Of a DNA stretch of 18,139 nucleotides, positions 6,896 through 14,125 are shown one piece after another. Origin of the DNA: Betaproteobacteria bacterium (lineage in GTDB: Bacteria; Pseudomonadota; Gammaproteobacteria; Burkholderiales; Burkholderiaceae); the NCBI GenBank assembly GCA_009921765.1, contig RFXC01000069.1, forward strand, positions 1 through 18,139, written 5' to 3'. Position numbers and translations under genes: made by a program. The notes beneath the pieces were generated by a model. The model was not told where the DNA came from. It saw only the letters and a list, made by a program, of their open reading frames with translations, and did no database searches. The first letter of the stretch is position 1. Each line of letters opens with the position of its first letter.

Positions 6896-7879
6896 TCAGT
6901 CGACCTTCACATTGCCTGACTTCACCACGGCAGCCCACTTCGGGATCTCGGCGCGGATGAAAGCGGCAAATTGTGCCGGGGTGCCCGGGGCAGGCTCCGC
7001 GCCGAGCGCAAGCGACTTGTCCCGCACATCAGGCAGCCGCATGACGCGGCCCACTTCGGCGGCAAACCGCTCGACGACCTCGGTGGGCATGCCGACCGGC
7101 CCGGCGAGACCGAACCAGCCGACCGCGTCGTAACCCGCTACACCCTGCTCAGCCATGGTGGGCAACTCTGGCGCGCTCAGCGTGCGCTGGGCGCCGAGCG
7201 TGGCAAGGCCACGCACCTTGCCGGCGCGGATATGGGGAAGCGCCGAGGACAGGTCAACGAATGCGATTGGAATCGCGCCCGTGAGGAGATCGGTGACCGC
7301 GGGGCCGCTGCCCTTGTAGGGAACGTGTCCGAGTCGCGTGCCGGTCATCTGCTGGAACATCTCGCCGGACAGGTGCATGGCGGTGCCGTTACCGGCCGAC
7401 CCAAAGGACAGTGCGCCCGGCTTGGCGCGCGCCTGGGCGATGAAGTCGGCCACCGAGCGGGCAGCGCTGTCACCAGGCACGGCTGCGACCATCGGGATGA
7501 GTGCCAGGAGCGAAATCGGCTGCACGTCTTTCAGCGGATCGTAAGGCAGCTTCGGCATGAGCGACAGATTGATCGCCATCGCGCCGGCCGGGGCGAGGAA
7601 GATGGTGTGGCCATCAGGCGCAGCCTTCACGCCCTGGTCCACGCCGATGGTGGCGCCGGCGCCGGGACGGTTTTCGACCACCACCTGCTGGCCGAAGGTG
7701 CGCGACATTTCCGGAGCAAGCAGGCGGGAAATCGCATCGGCGCTGCCGCCCGGTGGAAACGGGACGATGTAGCGGACAGGGCGGCTGGGCCAGGCTGCCG
7801 ACGGTGCCTGCGCGAGGGCAGGCACCGCGGCGACGGCCAGTACGATCACGGCGAATAGGCTGCGGGAGAGGGTGGTCAT
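6896..7879 (-). CDS. Bug-family (TTT) periplasmic solute-binding protein 1
   Basis: This 327-residue tripartite tricarboxylate transporter receptor of the Bug/TctC family is expanded in Burkholderiales. It has a signal peptide with likely cleavage after ALA at residue 23. Family landmarks are VPFPPGGSADAISR (residues 39-52), ENRPGAGATIG, FGSAGNGTAMHL and HVPYKGSGPAVTDLLTG. These proteins bind small carboxylates, amides or related solutes in the periplasm. The start at 7879 is chosen over the longer in-frame start at 7966 because GAGGAA lies just upstream (complement of 7885-7890) and the signal peptide begins there. No TctA/TctB membrane genes are present, so this is an orphan receptor. It lies in one minus-strand block with the cupin gene, which ends 31 bases upstream. 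Confidence 0.95.
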   Translation of the reverse strand: MTTLSRSLFAVIVLAVAAVPALAQAPSAAWPSRPVRYIVPFPPGGSADAISRLLAPEMSRTFGQQVVVENRPGAGATIGVDQGVKAAPDGHTIFLAPAGAMAINLSLMPKLPYDPLKDVQPISLLALIPMVAAVPGDSAARSVADFIAQARAKPGALSFGSAGNGTAMHLSGEMFQQMTGTRLGHVPYKGSGPAVTDLLTGAIPIAFVDLSSALPHIRAGKVRGLATLGAQRTLSAPELPTMAEQGVAGYDAVGWFGLAGPVGMPTEVVERFAAEVGRVMRLPDVRDKSLALGAEPAPGTPAQFAAFIRAEIPKWAAVVKSGNVKVD

Positions 7880-7910
7880 GCTGGTTCCTCGCGGGAGGGT
7901 GCGAAACCGG

Positions 7911-8516
7911 TCAGTGTTCGATGCTGCCAAAGTGCCGACTGATCTCGGGGTCGAAGCTGCCGCCAATCAGGACGAACAGCATGCGACAGGGCTTGCCCGA
8001 GCGATTGGCCCAGGCGTGGTTGGTGCCCCGCTCAACCAGAAAGTCGCCTTTTTTCATGAGCACCTCCTCGTTATCGAGTACGAGGGTGATCTCGCCTTCG
8101 AGGACCAGCGCGTAGTCAACGCTCTCGGTGCGGTGCATGAAGGGATGCTTTGCCTTGCCTTCGGTGTTGGTGGAAGCGGTGGCCGTGCCAAGCGCGCCCC
8201 ACGCCTCGCGGGTGCCCGAGGCGTCGATGTTGCGAATCCAGTCGCCTTCGGGCCCGAACTCGATGATGCGTACCACGCTGCCTCGTGGTGGGGGCTCGAG
8301 CTTCACCGGACGGAGCGTCGGATCGGGCCCGTTGTCGATCGCAGCCGGCGTGTCATCGGTGATCCAAAGTTGGGTCATCACATAGCCCACGCGCTTTGGG
8401 TTGGTGTGCACGGTGGGGGCTGGGCGGTCTTCGGTGACACAGGAACGACCCTGCTCATCATGGCCGGTGACGATCCGACGGACATGGCCTTTGGGCAGAT
8501 TTGACGACTCGCTCAT
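7911..8516 (-). CDS. Cupin-domain protein
   Basis: This 201-residue soluble protein has a C-terminal single cupin barrel. Motif 1 is HPFMHRTESVDYALVLEGE (residues 124-142) with H124 and H128 as possible metal ligands; motif 2 is KGDFLVERGTNHAW with H167. The N-terminal 100 residues are less clearly assignable and contain conserved-looking RPAPTVHTNPKRVGY. Cupins of this shape are commonly annotated only by domain and may be small dioxygenases, isomerases or sensory proteins. The ATG at 8516 overlaps the stop of the upstream Bug gene in ATGA, which fixes the start; the extension to 8555 would lie inside that gene. It is sandwiched between two Bug receptor genes, suggesting action on the same ligand (inference). 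Confidence 0.88.
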   Translation of the reverse strand: MSESSNLPKGHVRRIVTGHDEQGRSCVTEDRPAPTVHTNPKRVGYVMTQLWITDDTPAAIDNGPDPTLRPVKLEPPPRGSVVRIIEFGPEGDWIRNIDASGTREAWGALGTATASTNTEGKAKHPFMHRTESVDYALVLEGEITLVLDNEEVLMKKGDFLVERGTNHAWANRSGKPCRMLFVLIGGSFDPEISRHFGSIEH

Positions 8517-9508
8517 TGCGGGGTGACTCCGGTCTGTTTGACGATGGTGCGCCATTTGGCCACTTCGCGGCGCAGATAGGCAGTGAATTCGGCGGGTGTG
8601 CCCGGCAGGGGCTCCATGCCGGCTGCCGCGAGGCGCTCGCGCACCTCGGGTTGCCGAACCATGTTGGCGATGCTGACATTGAGACGTTCAACGATCTCGG
8701 TGGGCAGGCGCGGTGGTCCGAATAGACCCACCCAGGTGTAGTCCTCGAAATCGGGGAAACCCGCTTCGGCGACGGTGGGTACATCGGGAAGCGATTCGAG
8801 GCGCTTCAGGCTGGTCACGGCCAGCGCTTTCACCTTTCCTGCCTTGATCTGCGGAACAGCCGGGGGTAATGCGATGCTCGAGACCTCGACCTGCCCGGCG
8901 ATGGCGGCGGTGAGCGCGGGCGCTGCACCCTGATAGGGGACGTGCACAGCGTCCAGCCCGCCCAGGACGCGCAGAACATGGTCGCCGGTGAGGTGCGGCG
9001 TGCTGCCAATGCCCGCCGACCCGTAGGAAAGCGCGCGACCCTTGTAGCGCGCGAAAAATTCGCGAAGGTTGTTCGATGGTTCCGACATCGGCACCACGAG
9101 AATATTGGGCGAGGCCGCCACCAGCCCGACGGCTGTCACATCGCTCAGCAAGTCGTAACCAGGGTCGCGGAACAGGGTCTGATTGACCGCCATCGACGAG
9201 GTGTTCACCAGGAGCGTGTAGCCGTCGGCGGGTTCACGCGCGACGTAGCGGGAGGCAATGTTGCCGCCAGCGCCCGCGCGGTTCTCGACCACAACGCTTT
9301 GCCCAAGCGCGCCCTGGAGCGACTGCGCCAGAATGCGTCCGACGATATCGGCGGGGCCGCCTGGCGCGAAGGCCACCACCAGCCGTACGGGCCGCTGCGG
9401 CCAGCCTGAGGCCGATTGCGCGTAGACCGAGGGCACGCCGATCGCGCTGGCTGCGGTTGCGCCAGCGATGGCTGTGAGCAAGCGGCGTCTGGGATGGTGC
9501 GTTTCCAT
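8513..9508 (-). CDS. Bug-family (TTT) periplasmic solute-binding protein 2
   Basis: This is a 331-residue TctC/Bug-type receptor. The N-terminus is METHHPRRRLLTAIAG, an arginine-rich signal peptide with probable cleavage after VYA at residue 30; the RRR run makes Tat export possible. Landmarks are VAFAPGGPADIVGR, ENRAGAGGNIA, YGSAGIGSTPHLTGDH and HVPYQGAAPALTAAIAG. The start at 9508 is supported by AAGGAA shortly upstream. The open frame extends to 9637, but that part has no family similarity. It is the first gene of the minus-strand block and has a good candidate promoter at 9589-9617. No TctAB genes are nearby. The ligand is unknown. Confidence 0.95.
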   Translation of the reverse strand: METHHPRRRLLTAIAGATAASAIGVPSVYAQSASGWPQRPVRLVVAFAPGGPADIVGRILAQSLQGALGQSVVVENRAGAGGNIASRYVAREPADGYTLLVNTSSMAVNQTLFRDPGYDLLSDVTAVGLVAASPNILVVPMSEPSNNLREFFARYKGRALSYGSAGIGSTPHLTGDHVLRVLGGLDAVHVPYQGAAPALTAAIAGQVEVSSIALPPAVPQIKAGKVKALAVTSLKRLESLPDVPTVAEAGFPDFEDYTWVGLFGPPRLPTEIVERLNVSIANMVRQPEVRERLAAAGMEPLPGTPAEFTAYLRREVAKWRTIVKQTGVTPQ

Positions 9509-9588
9509 GGATGTTTCCTTGCGAAGGGACGGTGCCACGATCGTGCGTGACCGGGACCTTTTCAGAGCCGGGGCCCCTCGGGGCTGAG

Positions 9589-9617
9589 ACTGTAGGGTAA
9601 AGCCCTGGCACTGTCCA
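9589..9617 (-). promoter_or_regulatory. Candidate sigma-70 promoter for the Bug/cupin block
   Basis: Read on the minus strand, TGGACA (9617-9612, five of six matches to the -35 consensus) is followed by exactly 17 bases and then TACAGT (9594-9589, four of six matches to the -10 consensus). Transcription would begin near 9582, giving a leader of about 75 bases before the ATG at 9508. The inverted repeat at 9573-9584 overlaps the predicted start and could be an operator. This is a sequence-match prediction only. Confidence 0.5.
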
Positions 9618-9776
9618 CGTTCGCGCCTGGACCGCAACGACCGCGATTGGATGAAACGCCGGGACGCGGATTTCCCCAGCCTGTCATAAGGTTATTGGTG
9701 ACCCGCAGCCCGTGCGCCTTCACGCTCGCTCTTGCATTCGTGAGCGGGTCGCCGACCGGCTCCGGAGACGATCAAC

Positions 9777-9789
9777 GCCTGTCACAGGC
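9777..9789. promoter_or_regulatory. Palindrome, candidate operator upstream of molybdenum hydroxylase genes
   Basis: GCCTGT-C-ACAGGC is a perfect 6-1-6 inverted repeat 30 bases before the ATG of the 2Fe-2S subunit gene. Its left half plus two bases (GCCTGTCA) recurs at 9679-9686 as part of an imperfect palindrome. This arrangement suggests a repressor or activator site with a second upstream copy. No regulator gene is in the window, so the binding protein is unknown. Confidence 0.4.
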
Positions 9790-9819
9790 TTTCAGTTGTA
9801 AAACCAGGAGGAGAAGCTG

Positions 9820-10281
9820 ATGCCGCGTTATTCGCTCAACGTCAACGGCCGCACGCAAAGTGTCGACGCCGATGCCGACACCCCGTTGCTTTACGTGCTG
9901 CGCAACGATCTGCAGCTGAACGGCCCGAAATTCGGTTGCGGGCTCGCACAGTGCGGTACCTGCACCGTGCACATCAACGGCGAGGTCGCCCGGTCGTGTG
10001 CCGTGCCGGTATCGGCCGTGCAGGGTCGAGCAATCACCACGCTTGAAGGCCTGATGGTCGATGGCAAGCCTGGCAAGGTCCAGCAGGCCTTCATCGATAC
10101 GCAGGCGGTGCAGTGCGGCTACTGCACCAACGGCATGGTCATGGCCAGCGCCGCGCTGCTTGCCAAAAATCCCAAGCCAAGCGATGCGCAAATCAATGAC
10201 GCGCTCGCCGGCAACCTGTGCCGTTGCGGCACGCATCAGCGGATCTGTGCGGCGGTCAAACGCGCAGCCCAGGCTGCCTGA
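9820..10281 (+). CDS. Molybdenum hydroxylase 2Fe-2S subunit (IorA/CoxS-like)
   Basis: This 153-residue electron-transfer subunit carries two 2Fe-2S clusters of xanthine-dehydrogenase-family enzymes. The plant-ferredoxin-like N-terminal cluster uses C40, C45, C48 (GCGLAQCGTC) and C60. The C-terminal four-helix cluster uses C99 and C102 (QCGYC) with C134 and C136 (LCRCG). Length and order match IorA of isoquinoline 1-oxidoreductase and related two-subunit enzymes. There is no signal peptide of its own; in this family it is thought to be exported folded with the Tat-bearing large subunit. AGGAGGAG at 9806-9813 sets the start. The large subunit gene follows after 12 bases. No FAD subunit (CoxM type) is present, which fits the IorAB-like layout where electrons leave through another carrier. 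Confidence 0.95.
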   Translation: MPRYSLNVNGRTQSVDADADTPLLYVLRNDLQLNGPKFGCGLAQCGTCTVHINGEVARSCAVPVSAVQGRAITTLEGLMVDGKPGKVQQAFIDTQAVQCGYCTNGMVMASAALLAKNPKPSDAQINDALAGNLCRCGTHQRICAAVKRAAQAA

Positions 10282-10293
10282 GGAGGACACGCG

Positions 10294-12537
10294 ATGACAA
10301 TGACTATTGATCGCCGCCAGTTCCTGAAGGCGGGTGCAGCCGGCTCGCTCACCATCGGTTTTTCCCTGGGACTGACAGCAACGCCCGCGTCGGCGGCCAC
10401 CGTTCCCGCTGCCAAAATCGTCGCCAAAGATCAGGTCGACGCCTTCCTGGTCATGCACCGTGACGGCCGGGTGGAGGTTTATGTCGGCAAAGTTGACCTC
10501 GGAACCGGCACCCGTACCGCGCTGTCCCAGATTGCAGCCGAGGAACTCGATGTGCCGTTCTCCCGCATCACCATGCACATGGGTGATACCGGGACCACGC
10601 CAGACCAGTGGCTCACTGGCGCCAATCTCACCATCCAGCAGGGCGGGGGCGAACTGCGCCGCGCCTGTGGCACCGCGCGCGCTGCGCTCCTCGGCCGCGC
10701 GGCCGAGCGCCTGAAGGTGGCGGCCACGGATCTGGTCGTTGCCGATGGCGTGGTTCGGGTTCGTCAGGACGCGTCGAAGTCGGTCACCTACGGCGAACTG
10801 ATTGGCGATGGCCGCTTTGAACTCAAGATCAATGACAAGATCCAGCTGAAGGCGCCGGCCGACTACAAGGTGATCGGAAAATCGATCGCCCGGGTGGATA
10901 TCCCCGACAAGGTCACCGGCAAGTTCGAATTCGTGCAGGACGTGCGGGTGCCCGGCATGCTGCACGCGCGTGTGATTCGCCCCGATGACATCGGCGCCAA
11001 TCTGCTGGCGTTTGATGATTCGGCCGCACGCAAGGTGCGCGGCTATGTCCAGACCGTACGCAAGGGCAACTTCCTGGCGGTGCTGGCGAGCGACGAGTGG
11101 TCTGCGATCAAGGCGGCGCGCGAGGTGTCGGTCAACTGGGGTGCGGCCCAACTGCTACCCGAACAGTCCACGGTGTTCCAGACCTGGCGCCAGCGTCATG
11201 TTGCCAAGGAAGAAGCCACGCAGAAGGCCGGTGACATCGCCGCAGGTCTGTCTGCGAGCGCGAAACGGATCAAGGCGAGCTACGAGTTTGCGGTGCAGAC
11301 GCACGCGTCGCTCGGGCCCTCTTGCGCGGTCGCCGACTTCAAGGATGGCAAGCTCCTGGTGTGGTCCGCTTCGCAGGCCACGCACTCGATGATGGACGAA
11401 CTCGCCGGCATCACCGGCGTGCCGCGCAATTCGATCCGGCTCGTCTACTGTGAAGGCTCGGGCTGCTACGGCCGCAACGGTCATGAAGACGCGACCGCCG
11501 ATGCCGCGCTGCTCGCCACGCTGGTCGGCAAGCCAGTACGCGTGCAGTGGATGCGCGACGATGAAACCGCACGGGCGCCGAAGAGCCCGCCGCGAGCGAT
11601 GGACTTCGAAGCGGGACTGGATGCACAGGGCAACGTGATCGCGTGGAAAGGTGATTTCCACATTGCGCTCAATCACATTGCTGCGTTCAAGCCGCTGGAC
11701 TTTCCGTTGCTCGCCGCGACCGATATCGGTCAAAGCAAGCCAGGCAACTGGGTCGGATTCCTGTTCCAGAATGCCGGACAGCCCTATCCGTTTCCGAATG
11801 TGGCGGTCAATACCCGGCACATCTCGGAGGCGTTTTTCCGTTCATCGCATCTGCGCTCACCGGGCCGCATCGAAAACAGCTTCGCCAACGAGTCGTTCAT
11901 GGACGAGCTGGCCTTCGCTGCCAAGGCCGATCCGGCCGAGTATCGGTTGCGCGTGCTGAAGGACCCCCGCGGTCTCGAAGCGCTCCGTGCCGTGTTGAAG
12001 AAAGCGGGCTGGCAGACGCGGGTAGGCCACAACGCGGCTGGTGGCGCTGGCGATGTGCTGAAAGGCCGGGGTGTGTCCTACGTGCGCTACAACAATGCCA
12101 CCACCTATGTGGCGGCAGTGGCCGAGGTTGAGGTGCAGCGCAAGACCGGCGAGGTACGCGTGACGCGAGTCTGCGTGTCGCACGACTGTGGCCAGATCAT
12201 CAACCCCGACGGTCTCATCAACCAGATCGAAGGGGGCGTGATCCAGACCGTCAGCCGCACGCTCATGGAGCAGGTCAACTGGACTCGCGCACGGGTCACG
12301 AGCGTGGACTGGGCGAGCTATCCGATCCTGCGCTTCCACGACGCGCCCAAGGTGGAGGTGGTGCTGATCGACCGGCCGACCGAGCAGCCCTGGGGGGCCG
12401 GCGAGCCCACGCCCACTGCCATTCCGGCGGCGGTTGCCAATGCCATCTTCGATGCCACCGGTGCGCGGCTGCGCTCGGTGCCGATCACACCCGAAAAGGT
12501 GAAGGCTGCGATGGCAGAAGGACCCGCCCGCGCCTGA
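10294..12537 (+). CDS. Molybdenum hydroxylase large subunit, Tat-exported (IorB-like)
   Basis: This 747-residue molybdopterin-binding catalytic subunit belongs to the xanthine dehydrogenase/aldehyde oxidase family. The N-terminus DRRQFLKAGAAG is a clear twin-arginine signal, with cleavage likely after ASA near residue 34, so the enzyme is probably periplasmic. A glycine-rich cofactor region, IQQGGGELRRACGTARAALL, lies near residues 115-133. DIPDKVTGKFEFVQDVRVPG is the typical start of the second domain. The active-site base is E704 in WGAGEPTPTAIP. Enzymes of this type hydroxylate N-heterocycles or oxidise aldehydes. AGGAGG at 10281-10286 precedes the start. IorB-like enzymes often pair with a cytochrome c gene, but here the gene ends at a strong hairpin with no cytochrome gene following. 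A second large-subunit paralogue lies at 17700-18139. The substrate is not predictable. Confidence 0.94.
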   Translation: MTMTIDRRQFLKAGAAGSLTIGFSLGLTATPASAATVPAAKIVAKDQVDAFLVMHRDGRVEVYVGKVDLGTGTRTALSQIAAEELDVPFSRITMHMGDTGTTPDQWLTGANLTIQQGGGELRRACGTARAALLGRAAERLKVAATDLVVADGVVRVRQDASKSVTYGELIGDGRFELKINDKIQLKAPADYKVIGKSIARVDIPDKVTGKFEFVQDVRVPGMLHARVIRPDDIGANLLAFDDSAARKVRGYVQTVRKGNFLAVLASDEWSAIKAAREVSVNWGAAQLLPEQSTVFQTWRQRHVAKEEATQKAGDIAAGLSASAKRIKASYEFAVQTHASLGPSCAVADFKDGKLLVWSASQATHSMMDELAGITGVPRNSIRLVYCEGSGCYGRNGHEDATADAALLATLVGKPVRVQWMRDDETARAPKSPPRAMDFEAGLDAQGNVIAWKGDFHIALNHIAAFKPLDFPLLAATDIGQSKPGNWVGFLFQNAGQPYPFPNVAVNTRHISEAFFRSSHLRSPGRIENSFANESFMDELAFAAKADPAEYRLRVLKDPRGLEALRAVLKKAGWQTRVGHNAAGGAGDVLKGRGVSYVRYNNATTYVAAVAEVEVQRKTGEVRVTRVCVSHDCGQIINPDGLINQIEGGVIQTVSRTLMEQVNWTRARVTSVDWASYPILRFHDAPKVEVVLIDRPTEQPWGAGEPTPTAIPAAVANAIFDATGARLRSVPITPEKVKAAMAEGPARA

Positions 12538-12565
12538 CGCGCTGCGTTCAGGGTCAGGGTGGGAC

Positions 12566-12597
12566 CTGCGGCCCGGCGCGAGAGCGTCGGGCCGCAG
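12566..12597. terminator. Strong hairpin, likely bidirectional terminator
   Basis: The arms at 12566-12579 and 12584-12597 form a 14-bp stem (one G-T wobble) closed by a GAGA tetraloop, a stable GNRA type. The core is CTGCGGCCCG paired with CGGGCCGCAG. It lies between the converging large-subunit gene (ends 12537) and Bug gene 3 (ends 12620). Only a short TCGTTT follows on the plus strand, so it lacks a classic T-tract, but position and stability fit a shared terminator. Confidence 0.7.
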
Positions 12598-12619
12598 TCG
12601 TTTCAGCGACGGGCGTGAC

Positions 12620-13609
12620 TCAACTTGCCAGCGTGATCTTCGCGTCGCGAATCACCTCGCCCCAGAGCTTGAAGTCGGCCCGCATGGCCTCCGCAATGCC
12701 GTCTGGCGGGATCGTTCCGGCTTCCTCGATGCCGGCCTTGCCGAGCGCCGCCACCACTTCGGGCTCGGCAATGACCGCCCGAAGCGCGCGACGAAGCGTG
12801 TCGAGCGCCACCTGCGGAATGCCTGCAGGGGCGACGAAACAATTCCAGGGCTTGGCATCAAAGCCGTCGAACCCCTGCTCGGCAATGCTTGGCACATTGG
12901 GCAATACGCTGATGCGCTGCTTCATGGCGCCCCCGAGGGCAACCAGCTTGCCCGCCTGGATATGCTGCAGTGCCGGTCCCACTGTGGAGACCGCCAGATC
13001 CACCTGCCCGCCCAGCAGATCGGCCACATATTGCACCGCGCCCTTGTAGGGCACATGGTTCATCTGGATGCCCGCGCGAAGTTTGAACAGCTCGGCGATC
13101 AGATGATGCGGTGAGGCGATGCCCGCGCTGGCATGGTTGATCTTTCCGGGGTTGGCCTTGGCATAGGCCACCAGCTCGCGAATGGACCGCGCCGGCAGGC
13201 TGGGGTGCGCCACCATCACAAACGGAATGGCCCCCAGATGAGCGAGCGGCACATAGGCATTGATCGGGTCGTAGCCGATCTTTCTCAGATTGGGCACATA
13301 GGCAAAACCGGTGCTGTCATAGAGCAGGAAGGTGTAACCGTCAGGCGTTGCCCGGGCGCCGGCTTCGTTGCCGATCATCGTACTGGCACCGGGCTTGTAA
13401 TCGAGGACGACGGGTTGACCGAGAATTTTCTCGAGTCGGCCTGAGACGATACGAGACCAGGAGTCCGCACCGCCACCGGCGGGATAGGGCACGATCAGTC
13501 GCACGGGTTTGTCGGGCCAGGACTGGGCGCGAACCCAGGGGGCGGCGAACGCGGGTGTGCTGGCAATCGCGCCAATGACGCGGCGGCGGCAGAGGGTGTG
13601 GGTGGTCAT
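12620..13609 (-). CDS. Bug-family (TTT) periplasmic solute-binding protein 3
   Basis: This is a 329-residue TctC/Bug-type receptor. The signal peptide [17 protein letters not shown] has probable cleavage after VRA at residue 28; its RRR run allows possible Tat export. Landmarks are [30 protein letters not shown] and [17 protein letters not shown]. It departs from the other two receptors where they have ENRxGAG: here the segment reads [12 protein letters not shown], so its ligand pocket may differ. The start at 13609 is backed by AAGGAG (complement of 13617-13622), while the longer frame to 13738 has no family similarity. It is a single minus-strand gene with no TctAB partner and converges on the molybdenum hydroxylase operon across the 12566-12597 hairpin. 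Confidence 0.95.
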   Translation of the reverse strand: MTTHTLCRRRVIGAIASTPAFAAPWVRAQSWPDKPVRLIVPYPAGGGADSWSRIVSGRLEKILGQPVVLDYKPGASTMIGNEAGARATPDGYTFLLYDSTGFAYVPNLRKIGYDPINAYVPLAHLGAIPFVMVAHPSLPARSIRELVAYAKANPGKINHASAGIASPHHLIAELFKLRAGIQMNHVPYKGAVQYVADLLGGQVDLAVSTVGPALQHIQAGKLVALGGAMKQRISVLPNVPSIAEQGFDGFDAKPWNCFVAPAGIPQVALDTLRRALRAVIAEPEVVAALGKAGIEEAGTIPPDGIAEAMRADFKLWGEVIRDAKITLAS

Positions 13610-13746
13610 GGTCTCGCTCCTTCGGAATCTTGTAGTGGGTCGGCTGGATTGGCGCGCGGGCGACGGAGCTGCTGCCTGTGCGCGGCCCATCGCGGCCGTC
13701 TGTCGCTTCGCGGGCACAGCAACTGTGCTTCGTGTCAATCCCAGGT

Positions 13747-13752
13747 TACAAT
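13747..13752 (+). promoter_or_regulatory. Candidate -10 element of the cold-shock gene
   Basis: TACAAT matches the sigma-70 -10 consensus in five of six positions. No good -35 hexamer lies 16-18 bases upstream. Transcription from here would give a leader of about 157 bases before the ATG at 13916, similar in size to the long regulatory leader known for E. coli cspA. This makes the assignment attractive but unproven. Confidence 0.4.
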
Positions 13753-13843
13753 GCCGATGCTAGACGCATACCCGTTTTCTCTCAATCGGCGCTTTGGTTG
13801 CGCGCTGTCGGCTTGTTCGGCGGTCCGGTCAATCCCCTTAGGT

Positions 13844-13899
13844 GAGTTTTCGTGGGTGTTTCTGCACGTCGTGCATGCATCCCGCGTGCGCGAAAACTC
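13844..13899 (+). promoter_or_regulatory. Structured 5' leader of the cold-shock gene
   Basis: GAGTTTTCG (13844-13852) and CGAAAACTC (13891-13899) are perfectly complementary and can extend by one wobble and one G-C pair. Inside the 38-base loop sits a second perfect inverted repeat, GCACG-T-CGTGC (13864-13874). The outer stem ends four bases before GAGGAA at 13904-13909, the ribosome binding site. The A/U-rich outer stem is weak enough to be temperature sensitive, so a role in cold-responsive translation is plausible but inferred. Confidence 0.55.
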
Positions 13900-13915
13900 T
13901 CCAGAGGAAATCAAC

Positions 13916-14125
13916 ATGGCCAGGGAAACCGGCATCGTCAAATGGTTTAACGAAAGCAAGGGCTTCGGCTTCATCGCTCCTGACAACGGCGGCAAAGATC
14001 TGTTCGCCCACTTCAAGGAAATCGAAGGCTCGGGCTTCCGTACCCTTCAGGAAAACCAGAAGGTGGAGTTTGAAGTGGTTCAGGGTCAGAAAGGCCCCGC
14101 CGCTTCACGGATTCGTCCGGTCTAA
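13916..14125 (+). CDS. Cold-shock protein, CspA family
   Basis: This 69-residue single cold-shock domain is a five-stranded OB-fold that binds single-stranded RNA and DNA and acts as an RNA chaperone. RNP1 is seen as KGFGFI (residues 15-20) and RNP2 as DLFAHF (28-33); the start [15 protein letters not shown] is textbook for the family. GAGGAA at 13904-13909 sets the start at 13916. The gene stands alone, with a long structured leader and its own candidate promoter. Its stop codon overlaps the stop of the converging racemase-like gene (14122-14125). It appears unrelated in function to the catabolic genes around it. The symbol cannot be given safely because betaproteobacteria carry several csp paralogues. 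Confidence 0.97.
   Translation: MARETGIVKWFNESKGFGFIAPDNGGKDLFAHFKEIEGSGFRTLQENQKVEFEVVQGQKGPAASRIRPV

Larger units (their letters stand above)
9509..9819. other. Divergent intergenic region, 311 bases
   Basis: This stretch separates the minus-strand Bug block from the plus-strand molybdenum hydroxylase genes and should hold both promoters. It contains a sigma-70-like promoter reading left (9589-9617). It also contains GCCTGTCA twice in the same orientation (9679-9686 and 9777-9784), the second copy being part of a perfect 13-base palindrome. A GCCCC-TC-GGGGC inverted repeat at 9573-9584 falls near the predicted left-going start of transcription. AGGAGGAG at 9806-9813 is the ribosome binding site of the 2Fe-2S subunit gene. 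I found no convincing right-going sigma-70 or sigma-54 promoter and no open reading frame of note. Confidence 0.7.
13610..13915. other. Intergenic region holding the cold-shock gene leader, 306 bases
   Basis: This region lies between the divergent Bug gene 3 and the cold-shock gene. Its left part should contain the promoter of the Bug gene, but no convincing match was found there. Its right part carries a good -10 element for the cold-shock gene (13747-13752) and a structured leader (13844-13899). No additional gene is supported. Confidence 0.6.

Noticed and set aside
9606..9622. TGGCAC resembling the -24 part of a sigma-54 promoter
   Set aside because: The matching -12 GC element is not at the required spacing.
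9727..9746. CGCTC ... GAGCG inverted repeat in the divergent region
   Set aside because: Only five paired bases with a ten-base loop; expected by chance in GC-rich DNA.
9772..11151. Long open frame on the minus strand (459 codons) opposite the molybdenum hydroxylase genes
   Set aside because: It is the antisense shadow of the 2Fe-2S and large subunits, has low-complexity His/Arg/Gly composition and no family signature.
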